Below, piece by piece: positions 32,659-40,105 of a stretch of DNA of 40,105 nucleotides. Origin of the DNA: Gammaproteobacteria bacterium (lineage in GTDB: Bacteria > Pseudomonadota > Gammaproteobacteria > Pseudomonadales > Pseudohongiellaceae). Made by a program: the position numbers and the translations under genes. The notes beneath the pieces are model-generated. The model saw only the letters and a program-made list of their open reading frames with translations. It was not told where the DNA came from and made no database searches. Numbering within the stretch: the stretch's first letter is position 1; each line of letters opens with the position of its first letter. Where the stretch lies: contig JAURLQ010000032.1 of NCBI GenBank assembly GCA_030831125.1, positions 1 to 40,105 on the forward strand. Reading direction: 5' to 3'.

Positions 32659-33030
32659 ATGAGCAACAGTTACAAACAGCTGACCCCTGACGAGGAATAC
32701 GTCATTGTACACAAAGGCACTGAAAGGCCATTCACGGGAAAATACAATGACCATTTTGCCTCTGGCTACTATATCTGCAAACGGTGCTGCACGCCGCTCT
32801 ACCGCTCTGAACACAAATTCCCGTCCCATTGCGGGTGGCCAAGTTTTGATGATGAACTGCCCGATGCTGTAAAGCGGGAGATGGATGCTGATGGCAGACG
32901 GACAGAAATATTATGTGCCAATTGTGATGCCCATCTGGGGCATGTGTTCCAGGGTGAATACCTGACGCCTAAAAACGTGCGGCATTGTGTCAATTCACTG
33001 TCGCTGGATTTTGTGGAAGCTGAAAATTGA
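32659..33030 (+). CDS. msrB: Peptide methionine-(R)-S-oxide reductase B
   Basis: Reduces the R-epimer of methionine sulfoxide. The 123-residue product shows zinc pairs CKRC and [19 protein letters not shown], and the catalytic region [13 protein letters not shown]. Usual length about 130-140. The ATG at 32659 begins [16 protein letters not shown], the family N-terminus; an open frame extends 15 codons upstream. Divergent from msrA. Confidence 0.96.
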   Translation: MSNSYKQLTPDEEYVIVHKGTERPFTGKYNDHFASGYYICKRCCTPLYRSEHKFPSHCGWPSFDDELPDAVKREMDADGRRTEILCANCDAHLGHVFQGEYLTPKNVRHCVNSLSLDFVEAEN

Positions 33031-33421
33031 ATTATGAATTCCGGTTTAATTTTCAGGCAGAGCCATGATCAATATCCTGATAAATCATGAACTTGAACAG
33101 GACCAAGACCCGTTTTTTCTTGAGTTTGAGGGACGCTTGCTATAAAGTGCGCGCCTTTCTGCCCAGCTATATGTTGAACAGGTAATGCATCTGGTGCGAC
33201 GCGATGCGACTCGCAAGGCGAGGAGCACCGCAAGCGACCCATGCGATCCAGCGAAGCTGGTGAGCATCGTGTCCGAGCGGTTGAAGGAGTACCCAAGGGC
33301 ATGCAAGCACACACTGGAAAGTGTGTATACGGCAATGTATCGGTTCGAGGCGAGTGGCAGCGTAGCTGGTGAGCATAATCCCGACTACTGTATAGTAAAA
33401 TCAAGAATTGAAAAAGAACAA
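33031..33421. other. Gene-free stretch before tRNA-Ser
   Basis: No credible ORF. It contains the broken tRNA-Ser copy (33269-33346) bracketed by an 18-base direct repeat AGCGAAGCTGGTGAGCAT (33250-33267) and AGCGTAGCTGGTGAGCAT (33359-33376), 17 of 18 identical. The direct repeats may be a duplication made on insertion. Confidence 0.55.
33269..33346 (+). pseudogene. Degenerate partial copy of tRNA-Ser
   Basis: GTGTCCGAGCGG-TTGAAGGAG and CTGGAAAGTGTGTATACGGCAA-GTATCG recur here in the same order as in the intact tRNA-Ser at 33422-33509, with one substitution in each block, and with the anticodon TGGAAAG loop kept. Between them an extra 19 bases or so are inserted into the anticodon stem. The acceptor stem and the end of the T arm are absent. 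So it cannot be a working tRNA. Confidence 0.7.
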
Positions 33422-33509
33422 GGTGAGGTGTCCGAGCGGCTGAAGGAGCACGCCTGGAAAGTGTGTATACGGCAACGTATCGAGGGTTCGAATCCCTCCC
33501 TCACCGCCA
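33422..33509 (+). tRNA. tRNA-Ser (anticodon GGA), CCA encoded
   Basis: Eighty-eight bases. Acceptor GGTGAGG pairs with CCTCACC (33499-33505), discriminator G and encoded CCA at 33507-33509. D arm GTGTCCGAGCGGCTGAAGGAG; anticodon loop with GGA between the CACGC and GTGTG strands; long variable arm TATACGGCAACGTATCG typical of class II tRNA; T arm GAGGGTTCGAATCCCTC. Reads UCC/UCU codons. Directly followed by a terminator. Confidence 0.98.
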
Positions 33510-33515
33510 AATATA

Positions 33516-33540
33516 AAACCCGGCATCTGCCGGGTTTTTT
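33516..33540 (+). terminator. Terminator of tRNA-Ser, probably bidirectional
   Basis: AAACCCGGC / GCCGGGTTT, nine-base stem with four-base loop ATCT, then a T-run. The complementary strand also ends in a T-rich run, so it may stop transcription of the AstE-like gene that ends at 33572. Confidence 0.88.
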
Positions 33541-33571
33541 ATTGGAGGTCAACGAGGGATGGACTCAAACC

Positions 33572-34621
33572 CTACTTCGTAAACCTGTGCGACTCAGTAT
33601 CAAACTCCTCAATCCGTTGTTCAACTTCATGGGAATTATCGAAAAGGGCTATATGAAACAGGCCGTCACCATGACTCACAAGAGGGATCATGGTCATGCC
33701 GATAACAATCCCGGTCTTGCTCGCTTTGACTTCAACCCGGCCTTCGCCGAAGGGATCTGACAGTACCCCCAGCACCTCGCCTTCTTTTACCCTGCTGCCT
33801 GGCTTGATTTTGGTGCTCAGTGAACCGCTGATTGGTGCCCTTACCCAGGTACTCTTGTTGGCCATGAATACATGTTCGCCGATTTTGTGCCTGCGGCTCT
33901 TCAAGCCCGGCAACATCCCGATGGTACGCATCACAGACAGGATGCCATGCAGTCCGCACTGGATAGCCTTTTCATCATAGCGCAGTGCCTCACCACCTTC
34001 GTACAACAGCATCTGGATACCAAGATTAGCTGCAGCCTCCCTTAATGAACCGTCCCTTGTAGATGAATTGATAATGACAGGCACCCCGAATGCCTCGGCC
34101 AGTATCCGCGTGTTGCTGTCATCCAGATCAGCCCTGATCTGGGGCAGATTGGTCCTGTGGATAGCGCCGGTATGCAAGTCGATACCATGCGTACATTTGG
34201 AGACGACTTCATTCATGAAGAGACTGGCCATTACCGATGCCAGGGAACCAAGATTGTTCCCGGGGAAACAGCGATTGAGATCCCTGCGGTCTGGCAGGTA
34301 GCGTGAATTGGTGTTGAAGCCGAATACGTTGACCACCGGTACTGCTATTAATGTGCCGTGAATGGAGCCGAGCCCTGACCTGCCAAGCAGCCTTTTTATG
34401 ATTTCGACACCGTTTATTTCATCGCCGTGGATGGCAGCGGAAACAAAAAGGGTTGGTCCGGGTTTGCGCCCACGCACAACTTCCACGGGTATAACCATAT
34501 CGGTGAAATCAAAAAGTCTGGCAACAAACAATTCCAGTTTCTTGCGACTGCCACGCCCGATGCGCTCATTGCCGATTTCCAGCCAGGCATCGTCTGTCGG
34601 GTTCAAGGAGTTCTGGTTCAT
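33572..34621 (-). CDS. Succinylglutamate desuccinylase / aspartoacylase family protein
   Basis: M14-type zinc hydrolase of 349 residues. Zinc ligands: H65 and E68 in AAIHGDEINGVEI, H150 in GIDLHTG. RYLPDRRDLNRCFPG is the substrate region. C-terminal domain (about 255-330, VRAPISGSLSTKIKPGSRVKEGEVLGVLSDPFGEGRVEVKASKTGIVIGM) is a biotinyl/lipoyl-like sandwich. Family members deacylate amino acids; substrate here is not AstE for certain. It follows the PF05618 protease and rimK on the same strand: glutamylation by RimK and hydrolysis of an acyl-glutamate-like bond could be linked, but this is inference. Confidence 0.85.
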   Translation of the reverse strand: MNQNSLNPTDDAWLEIGNERIGRGSRKKLELFVARLFDFTDMVIPVEVVRGRKPGPTLFVSAAIHGDEINGVEIIKRLLGRSGLGSIHGTLIAVPVVNVFGFNTNSRYLPDRRDLNRCFPGNNLGSLASVMASLFMNEVVSKCTHGIDLHTGAIHRTNLPQIRADLDDSNTRILAEAFGVPVIINSSTRDGSLREAAANLGIQMLLYEGGEALRYDEKAIQCGLHGILSVMRTIGMLPGLKSRRHKIGEHVFMANKSTWVRAPISGSLSTKIKPGSRVKEGEVLGVLSDPFGEGRVEVKASKTGIVIGMTMIPLVSHGDGLFHIALFDNSHEVEQRIEEFDTESHRFTK

Positions 34622-34675
34622 GAAATTGTATTTCTGACAGAAAGGGAGGCGTTTGGAAAAACGGGCAGCACGGCT

Positions 34676-35089
34676 TCAGGCTCCACCATGGAGGAATTCA
34701 TGTTCGGGATCTACAATGATTCTGCCAACCATTGCTTCTCTGCCCAACAGCATGGGACAGTTCATACCCGAACGATCAGTGAGTGTGAGTTTGATTTTCC
34801 ATTCATGCTTGCCAAGTTCCGCGATTGTTTCAATGACTATCCGGTGTTCAGTGATGGCGGCAGTATTCTTGACTTTTTTCTTGCCCTTGACGCGGGCAGT
34901 GATCAGTATTTTGTGCCGGGTGTTGTGAATGTCAGGGCGCAGGACAAATCTTACCCAGTTCCTATTGTTGACCTTGAATTCCTCAAGATCCTCAACATGC
35001 AGTGCAGAAGTTGCAGCCCCTGTATCTATGCGTGCAAGAATTCTGCTGATGCCCAGTTCAGGCAGTACAAGATATTCCAATGCACCCAA
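34676..35089 (-). CDS. PF05618-like retropepsin-type protein (RimB-like)
   Basis: Product of 137 residues with the aspartic motif ILARIDTGAATSALHVEDLEEF (D22), LRPDIHNTRHKILITARVKGKKKVKNTAAITEHRIVIETIAELG, and DRSGMNCPMLLGREAMVGRIIVDP, the pattern of the family once called ATP-dependent zinc protease and later found to be retropepsin-like. In Pseudomonas RimA-RimB-RimK the RimB partner belongs to it. Annotated start is TTG at 35089; CTG at 35104 would extend it by LKKLT, with an AGGGGAG seven bases upstream, and the family often begins KK-IG-LE. It is 46 bases after rimK. Confidence 0.8.
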   Translation of the reverse strand: MGALEYLVLPELGISRILARIDTGAATSALHVEDLEEFKVNNRNWVRFVLRPDIHNTRHKILITARVKGKKKVKNTAAITEHRIVIETIAELGKHEWKIKLTLTDRSGMNCPMLLGREAMVGRIIVDPEHEFLHGGA

Positions 35090-35135
35090 CGTTAGCTTTT
35101 TCAGAGACGCACTCCCCTGATTCCCGGATTAGCTG

Positions 35136-36053
35136 CTAGCCTTTGCCCTTGAGCAGATTCGGACCCTGCAAAGAATCCTTCTCGATATACTGGATAATGG
35201 TTCTGGCTACATTGATGCCTGTGGCAGTTTCAATGCCTTCCAGACCGGGAGAAGAATTGACTTCTATCACCAGAGGGCCGTGTGAGGAGCGCAGGATATC
35301 AACGCCCGCAAGATCCAGTCCCATAACAGTAGCAGCCTTGACAGCCAGCCTGCGCTCTTCGGGAGTCAGTTTTATTACCTGGGCCTGGCCACCTCGATGC
35401 AGGTTGGAGCGGTATTCCCCTTTGGCTGCTGTTCTTTGCATGGCAGCAATTACCTTGCCTCCGACAACAAAACAGCGAATGTCCGAGCCTCCGGCCTCCT
35501 TGATGAATTCCTGCACCAGGAAATCGGAACCTATACCCCTGAATGCATTGATCAGCGCTTCAGCTGCCTTCTTTGTTTCAGCAAGCAATACGCCATTTCC
35601 ATGTGTGCTGGCTGTCAGCTTGAGGATAAGGGGGGCACCACCAACCGTCTCTATCAATTGATTGGTTGCATTTACCGAATGCGCATAACTTGTAACAGGC
35701 TGACCAATGCCTTTGCGTGCAAGAAGCTGATGTGCCCGCAACTTGTCACGAGAACGTGTAATGGCAATTGATTCATTGATTGAATAGGTATGTTGAACTT
35801 CAAATTGTCTCAGTACTGCACAACCATAGGTTGTTACTGATGCCCCGATGCGTGGAATAACCGCATCAAAATGCAGTTCTTCCACTTCCCTGGCCGACCG
35901 CTGGTAGAAAACGGATGGGTCATTTGCCGTGATGTTCATGAAGCATTTCAGTACATCGATAATGCGTACTTCATGGCCTCGTTCAATGGCCTCTTCCTTG
36001 AGTCTTTTGGTGGAGTAGAGGTTTCTGTTTCTCGAGAGTATCCCGATTTTCAT
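35136..36053 (-). CDS. rimK: Ribosomal protein S6 glutamate ligase, RimK
   Basis: ATP-grasp ligase that adds glutamates to the C-terminus of ribosomal protein S6. The 305-residue product begins [41 protein letters not shown]; then [106 protein letters not shown] and [27 protein letters not shown]. Length like E. coli RimK (300). The ATG at 36053 is chosen over one 19 codons upstream. Heads the rimK-PF05618-AstE-like unit. Confidence 0.95.
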   Translation of the reverse strand: MKIGILSRNRNLYSTKRLKEEAIERGHEVRIIDVLKCFMNITANDPSVFYQRSAREVEELHFDAVIPRIGASVTTYGCAVLRQFEVQHTYSINESIAITRSRDKLRAHQLLARKGIGQPVTSYAHSVNATNQLIETVGGAPLILKLTASTHGNGVLLAETKKAAEALINAFRGIGSDFLVQEFIKEAGGSDIRCFVVGGKVIAAMQRTAAKGEYRSNLHRGGQAQVIKLTPEERRLAVKAATVMGLDLAGVDILRSSHGPLVIEVNSSPGLEGIETATGINVARTIIQYIEKDSLQGPNLLKGKG

Positions 36054-36141
36054 ATGATTCCTGATAATGAATTCATCAATTAGCCTACCCAATACAGCCG
36101 ATAGGCGCAAATCGGGTGCGGAGATTACTACTGATCAGGAG

Positions 36142-36690
36142 CTATACCTGCCAGTGTTCAACATACACGCCTTGATCATGTTCAGGAACGGGTCTGTCTG
36201 TAAAAGTCGGGGTACCGGCATAGAGAAAGCCGACTATTTCATCCCTGTCGCTGAAGCCAAGCGCATGTTTGACAGCATTGCTCTGTGAGACCGGGCCTGT
36301 CCGCCAGATAGAACCGTATCCGAGAGCATGAATGGCTACTGACATGTTCTGTATGGCTGCTGCCATGGAAGCAATCTGTTCTACCGGAGGTACTTTCGGA
36401 TGTTCCTTGATTGTGGCAACACAGATAATCACCAGTGGCGCGCGCAGTGGTGCCGCCAGCAGCTTGTCTTTTTGTTCCTGCGTTTGTGGTTGCAAAGCAT
36501 CAACAAAGAGTTCCCCCAGTTTTGCACGCATCTTCCCTTCCACCAGCAGAAAACGCCACGGGCGCAACATGCCATGATCCGGTGCACGCAAGCCGGCCTT
36601 GATGATTGCATCAAGATCTGCACCTGACGGTGCTGGCTCAACAAGTCGTGGAGTCGCAGTACGGGTTTGCAGTGCAGTCAAAGCATCCAT
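36142..36690 (-). CDS. Nitroreductase family protein, YdjA type
   Basis: FMN-dependent NAD(P)H oxidoreductase fold; 182 residues. MDALTALQTRTATPRLVEPAPSGADLDAIIKAGLRAPDHGMLRPWRFLLVEG is the FMN-phosphate-binding N-terminus (R-x-S/T region, RAPDHG), with ASMAAAIQNMSVAIHALGYGSIWRTG and GFLYAGTP. Closest in length and pattern to E. coli YdjA. Physiological substrate unknown. Lies 14 bases after queF on the same strand, so likely in its operon. Confidence 0.9.
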   Translation of the reverse strand: MDALTALQTRTATPRLVEPAPSGADLDAIIKAGLRAPDHGMLRPWRFLLVEGKMRAKLGELFVDALQPQTQEQKDKLLAAPLRAPLVIICVATIKEHPKVPPVEQIASMAAAIQNMSVAIHALGYGSIWRTGPVSQSNAVKHALGFSDRDEIVGFLYAGTPTFTDRPVPEHDQGVYVEHWQV

Positions 36691-36704
36691 ATCAGATTCC
36701 GGTG

Positions 36705-37538
36705 TTATTGACGGTTATAGCGGGGGAAAAGCACATAATCCATCATTTGGGCAGAAGAACGGACAGGATTGATGTCCAGACCGCCACGCCGCAAAAAGTT
36801 GGCCTCCACAGAAAGGCTTTGTGGACGACAACGTTGCATGATCTCACAGTATATTTTTTCCACACAGTTTTCATGAAAGCCCTGATGTTCCCGGTATGAC
36901 ACAAGGTATTGCAGCAGGCCCTCGTGACTTATCTGTTCTCCCTTGTAACAAACCGTTATGGTTGCCCAGTCGGGCTGACCGGTAACCGGGCAAAGAGAAC
37001 GGAACAGATCCGTATACAGCACTTCATCCACCACCGCAGAAAACTGTTGAGATTCATCACTGAGGCACAAGAGTGCCGGATCTGGCTGGTAAGCTGTACA
37101 GTCTGCATCCAGCGCATCCAGACTGAGTCCTGACGGCGCTTCCAGCAGTTCCTGCATGCCATGAAACGGCTGCAGATATACTTCCACCGTGCTGCCTGCA
37201 ACATCAGTGAGGTCCCTGGCTATGGCAAGCTGTACCTGTTCATCATGTGAGAATACATGCTGGTTCAGCGAATTCAGATAAAGCTTCAGGGATTTTGATT
37301 CGACAATATTCTCGCTGCTGCACGGAAAAATGAACCGGCCACGTGCAACACGGGGCAAACCTTTGGTGTCCAGCCAGGATATCTCGTAGGCATTCCAGAT
37401 ATCGGCCCCACAGAAAGGCAACTTGCTGTTACTGATCCCCAGAACATCACGGTTATCCTGTCTTGGTACAGGCACCAGAACTGAAGGATCATACCGGTCT
37501 GGATATGCCGTTTGCCTGCCCAGCACACCGTTAGACAT
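36705..37538 (-). CDS. queF: NADPH-dependent 7-cyano-7-deazaguanine reductase
   Basis: Reduces preQ0 to preQ1 in queuosine synthesis. The 277-residue two-domain form (YqfF/E. coli type) has FPCSSENIVESKSLKLYLNS at about 71-90, catalytic C183 and D190 in RSLCPVTGQPDWA, and the NADPH-side YREHQGFHENCVEKIYCEI. Ends LRRGGLDINPVRSS. ATG at 37538 shares one base with the yadH stop (TGATG), so it is translationally coupled. The open frame extends 12 codons upstream, but the family starts here. No preQ1 riboswitch is seen since the gene is inside an operon. Confidence 0.96.
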   Translation of the reverse strand: MSNGVLGRQTAYPDRYDPSVLVPVPRQDNRDVLGISNSKLPFCGADIWNAYEISWLDTKGLPRVARGRFIFPCSSENIVESKSLKLYLNSLNQHVFSHDEQVQLAIARDLTDVAGSTVEVYLQPFHGMQELLEAPSGLSLDALDADCTAYQPDPALLCLSDESQQFSAVVDEVLYTDLFRSLCPVTGQPDWATITVCYKGEQISHEGLLQYLVSYREHQGFHENCVEKIYCEIMQRCRPQSLSVEANFLRRGGLDINPVRSSAQMMDYVLFPRYNRQ

Positions 37539-38323
37539 CAGTGACGTAGTCCTTTGCCACGATGCAGAAGCCACAATGAAAACGAAAAGAGTCCTACAGC
37601 AAACAATAGCAGCATGAATATTGCAAAACCGATATCAACATCACTGATGCCAAGAACACCATAGCGGAATGCATTTACCATGTAGAAAATCGGGTTGATC
37701 TGTGACACGGCTTTCCAGAATGGCGGCAATAATTCCACTGAGTAGAATACACCACCCAGATAGATCAATGGTGTGAGAACAAATGTCGGAATGATGGAAA
37801 TGTCATCAAACTTGTTGGCGTACACTGCATTGATGAAGCCACCTAGTGAAAACACGATCGAAGCCAGCATTACAACCAGCACGGTTATCAGGATATTGTT
37901 CATGTGCACGCCGCTGAAAAACAGCGAAATTATTGAAGCAATGAGCCCTACCGCCATGCCCCTGCAGACTCCACCTATTACAAAACCGGTCAGGATGATG
38001 TAGTTGGGCACAGGAGAAACCAGCAACTCTTCTATACTGCGCTGGAATTTCTGGCTGAAAAAGGAAGACACAACATTCGCATAGGAATTGTTGATCACTG
38101 CCATCATGATGAGTCCGGGTACGATGAATTCCATGTAGGTATATCCACCCATTTGTCCGATGCGATTACCTATCAGGCTGCCGAAAATCACAAAATACAG
38201 GGCTATGGTAATAACCGGTGGAACCAGTGTTTGCACCCATATGCGCAGGAAGCGCCTGACTTCCTTGATAACAATAGTCTGCAGCGCTATGAATTTGTAT
38301 GAAGTATCCATGACAGTTTTCAT
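37538..38323 (-). CDS. yadH: ABC-2 type transporter permease, YadH-like
   Basis: Integral membrane protein of 261 residues with six hydrophobic helices. KEVRRFLRIWVQTLVPPVITIALYFVIFGSLIGNRIG, YMEFIVPGLIMMAVINNSYANV, FQRSIEELLVSPVPN and FDDISIIPTFVLTPLIYLGGVFYSVELLPPFW are near-identical in pattern to E. coli YadH. Partner of the ATPase YadG; its exported substrate is not known. Starts in TAATG overlap with yadG and ends in TGATG overlap with queF. Confidence 0.95.
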   Translation of the reverse strand: MKTVMDTSYKFIALQTIVIKEVRRFLRIWVQTLVPPVITIALYFVIFGSLIGNRIGQMGGYTYMEFIVPGLIMMAVINNSYANVVSSFFSQKFQRSIEELLVSPVPNYIILTGFVIGGVCRGMAVGLIASIISLFFSGVHMNNILITVLVVMLASIVFSLGGFINAVYANKFDDISIIPTFVLTPLIYLGGVFYSVELLPPFWKAVSQINPIFYMVNAFRYGVLGISDVDIGFAIFMLLLFAVGLFSFSLWLLHRGKGLRH

Positions 38324-39243
38324 TACTGCGGTTCCCTGTTGAGCAGTGATACAAACAGCTGTTCGAGACGGTTGGATTTGTTGCGCATGCTTTTTATCCT
38401 GACTTGCTGGGCACTCAACTGATCGAAGACTTCATTGAGGCTCTGTTTGCGGTCAAGCCCCACTTCCAGCGTGTGCTCATCCACCATGTTGACCGTAAAA
38501 CCGGGCAGATCAGGGGGAGAAAGCATACTTTCAAAGGTATCAAGCACAAACAGCTCCTGGTTAAGTGTTTGCAGCAATTGTTTCATACTGGTATTAACCA
38601 CTATTTCTCCCTTGTCGATCATCGCAATGTTCCGACAGAGATTTTCAGCCTCTTCCAGATAATGGGTGGTCAGGATAATGGTAGTGCCCTGCTTGTTGAT
38701 TTTCTGCAGGAACTCCCAGGTTGACCGACGCAGCTCAATATCCACACCTGCTGTAGGCTCATCAAGAATAAGCAGTTTGGGTTCATGCACCAGCGCCCTG
38801 GCTATCAGCAGCCTTCTTTTCATGCCTCCTGACAATACCCTGGCCTGTTGATTGTGTTTGTCCCACAAGCCGAGCTGACGAAGATATTTTTCCGCTCTTG
38901 CTTTTGCGAGTTTCAGGGGCATACCGTAGTAACCGCCCTGGGTCACCACTATGTCAAAAACCTTTTCAAAGTGGTTGAAATTGATTTCCTGGGGCACTAC
39001 ACCAAGATCAAGCTTGGTTTCATAGGTATACGACTCGACATTTTTGCCAAAAACTTCAACAGTGCCGGAAGTTTTGCGTACCAGTGTTGATATGACACCT
39101 ATGGTGGTGGATTTGCCGGCTCCATTGGCGCCAAGGAGGGCAAAGAAATCACCTTCTTTGACATCCAGACTGATGCCATTGAGGGCCTTGTGGCCGTTAT
39201 CGTAGGTTTTATGCAGATCTCGTATGGAAATGGCGGGAGTCAT
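38323..39243 (-). CDS. yadG: ABC transporter ATP-binding protein, YadG-like
   Basis: ATPase subunit of 306 residues. Walker A LLGANGAGKSTT, Q-loop VVPQEINFNHFEKVFDIVV, signature LSGGMKRRLLIARAL, Walker B LLILDEPTAGVDIELRRS and switch His in ILTTHYLEEAENLC. The C-terminal extension ends LEQLFVSLLNREPQ as in E. coli YadG. Start at 39243 (MTPAISIRDLHKTYDNG) is the family start; the open frame runs 11 codons further. First gene of the yadG-yadH-queF-nitroreductase unit. Confidence 0.96.
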   Translation of the reverse strand: MTPAISIRDLHKTYDNGHKALNGISLDVKEGDFFALLGANGAGKSTTIGVISTLVRKTSGTVEVFGKNVESYTYETKLDLGVVPQEINFNHFEKVFDIVVTQGGYYGMPLKLAKARAEKYLRQLGLWDKHNQQARVLSGGMKRRLLIARALVHEPKLLILDEPTAGVDIELRRSTWEFLQKINKQGTTIILTTHYLEEAENLCRNIAMIDKGEIVVNTSMKQLLQTLNQELFVLDTFESMLSPPDLPGFTVNMVDEHTLEVGLDRKQSLNEVFDQLSAQQVRIKSMRNKSNRLEQLFVSLLNREPQ

Positions 39244-39345
39244 GACTGCGCAGAGGCTGATATTGAAGCCGGGCATGATAGCAAATTTGCCTGCCGACAG
39301 TCCTGTACCTTTTGCTCGTCATTGCCGTAGTTTTCTACAGGTAAA

Positions 39346-39376
39346 GAAAAGGCAGCCCCTAAAGAGCTGCCTTTTC
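39346..39376. terminator. Terminator-like hairpin in a gene-free gap
   Basis: Eleven-base perfect stem GAAAAGGCAGC / GCTGCCTTTTC with a nine-base loop; T-rich tails occur on both strands (TTTTC on plus, TTTTCTTT on minus). It lies between the divergent yadG and the last gene, downstream of no known gene. It might end a short RNA read from either side, or attenuate yadG from a far promoter. The rest of 39244-39546 shows no credible ORF. Confidence 0.6.
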
Positions 39377-39510
39377 AATGAGGTTGCCTGGGATTTCACC
39401 TGCACCCTCCTTCGCTCCCGGGAGCCTGCACATCCTTGTGCATGTATTCAACATAGTCCCGAAAGTGGCTTTGCGCAAAAATGTTTACAGTCAGGAATCT
39501 CCTGCCAGCG

Positions 39511-39519
39511 TGCTAGAAT
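39511..39519 (+). promoter_or_regulatory. Extended -10 promoter candidate
   Basis: TGCTAGAAT matches an extended -10 box (TGN-TATAAT); no clear -35 lies 17 bases upstream. A start near 39526 would leave a leader of about 20 bases before the TTG-initiated gene. Confidence 0.4.
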
Positions 39520-39546
39520 GGCTTAAACGCCAGGAAACATGAAATT

Positions 39547-40105
39547 TTGTTGTATCTCATCCCTATACTGCTCTTTGCCACTGCACTTCTGATCTGGATA
39601 TTGCATCGCAACCAACAGAAAAGTGCCCAGGAAATTGCCGAACTATCCGCACCCCTGCCTGGCGTGGAAGAGAGCAGCCTTGACGAACTGAGCCATGATT
39701 CCCCACCCTCAACAGCCCCGGAGGCCAAAGGTCATTGGCAGACAGAGCTCAAGGCACTGAAAGAACAAGGCAGTCTTGAGGCCGCCCTCGCGCTTTGCCA
39801 GGATCATTACCCACGGGCACAGGCTTTCCAGCAGGCAGCAGTGATTCTTCGTCAGCAGATTCGTCAGGCAGTGGATTCGCAGCTTGCAGCCAATGCTGCG
39901 CTTGAGGGGCTTTATCGTGTGGCTGTAATGGCCGATCTGTTCCGCAGCGACAACCCGATCCGCCCTACTGACGGAGATGCAACACTGCAAATGCTGGGAC
40001 CACATGCCTTTCCCTACCTGGAAATAGGCTACCGACAACTGAAATTGCTGAACAAGAGCGATATAAAGCATCTGCAGCAGTTATGGGGTAACCCGGCTCA
40101 CCACC
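39547..40105 (+). CDS. Unrecognised membrane-anchored protein (partial, runs off window)
   Basis: Not recognised. From TTG at 39547 (AGGAAA about ten bases upstream) an open frame continues to the window end without a stop: one N-terminal helix (LYLIPILLFATALLIWIL), a linker rich in Pro/Ser/Glu, and a soluble helical region (WQTELKALKEQGSLEAALALCQDHYPRAQAFQQAAVILRQQIRQAVDS, then YLEIGYRQLKLLNKSDIKHLQQLWG). The repeat-like A/L pattern might be TPR-like. Codon use and composition look like real coding. An ATG at 39538 is in another frame and stops after 17 codons. At least 186 residues are present. Confidence 0.75.
   Translation, partial: MLYLIPILLFATALLIWILHRNQQKSAQEIAELSAPLPGVEESSLDELSHDSPPSTAPEAKGHWQTELKALKEQGSLEAALALCQDHYPRAQAFQQAAVILRQQIRQAVDSQLAANAALEGLYRVAVMADLFRSDNPIRPTDGDATLQMLGPHAFPYLEIGYRQLKLLNKSDIKHLQQLWGNPAHH

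Noticed and set aside
33269-33346. A second functional tRNA-Ser
   Set aside because: Insertion in the anticodon stem and no acceptor stem; it cannot fold as a tRNA.
29617-33385. Shared 11-mer AATCCCGACTA near 29622 and 33377
   Set aside because: Eleven identical bases are expected by chance at this distance, and the flanks could not be aligned.
1-40105. CRISPR array, prophage or toxin-antitoxin system
   Set aside because: No regularly spaced repeats, integrase, transposase, capsid or paired small toxin/antitoxin genes could be recognised on either strand.

Overview
The window reads as chromosomal DNA of a free-living, probably marine gammaproteobacterium. The evidence is gene order and protein type: uppS-frr-pyrH-tsf-rpsB on the minus strand, divergent from map-glnD-arsC/Spx-like-dapD-dapE (the Pseudomonas/Cellvibrio-like arrangement), then yadGH, queF, rimK, selO, msrA/msrB and a tRNA-Ser(GGA). 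No phage, integrase, transposase or CRISPR array was seen. Genus cannot be fixed from this sequence alone.

Layout. 1-4191: translation and cell-envelope operon (uppS partial, frr, pyrH, tsf, rpsB) with a tandem hairpin between rpsB and tsf and a long leader holding repeat copy A. 4192-10912: map, glnD, a YffB-type reductase-like protein, dapD, dapE, and convergent rsmJ overlapping the dapE 3' end. 11066-15398: NhaC-type antiporter, DUF2490-like outer-membrane protein, secreted M20 peptidase, then a repeat-rich stretch with repeat copy B and a truncated TonB-like gene. 15399-19072: a two-subunit molybdenum hydroxylase (IorAB type) and a tandem universal stress protein. 19237-24703: ArsB/NhaD permease, a remarkable GntR-PurM fusion with a perfect palindrome over its promoter, a glutathionyl-hydroquinone reductase and a MATE exporter. 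24690-28795: kinase, response regulator and OmpA-like protein of the proteobacterial dedicated sortase (Pds) type, but without sortase or sortase substrate; repeat copy C and a possible sortase remnant lie between them. 28821-33030: GST, GNAT, DyP-peroxidase fragment, SelO, MsrA and divergent MsrB. 33031-33540: a broken tRNA-Ser copy next to the intact tRNA-Ser. 33572-39243: a minus-strand series yadG-yadH-queF-nitroreductase-rimK-PF05618 protease-AstE-like. 39547-end: start of an unknown membrane-anchored protein.

Most notable: (1) a single ORF joining a YtrA-like GntR DNA-binding domain to a complete AIR synthase (PurM) of the type usual in Bacteroidetes, with an 8-10-8 perfect inverted repeat over the predicted -10 box; (2) a family of three extragenic elements of about 110 bp with a conserved branched core closed by a stem that differs in sequence in each copy yet stays complementary; (3) an incomplete Pds sortase regulatory locus. 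At least three gene remnants (TonB-like, DyP, tRNA-Ser, perhaps sortase) show ongoing decay, two of them ending at repeat copies. All family assignments are from motif recognition by eye; no search was run.
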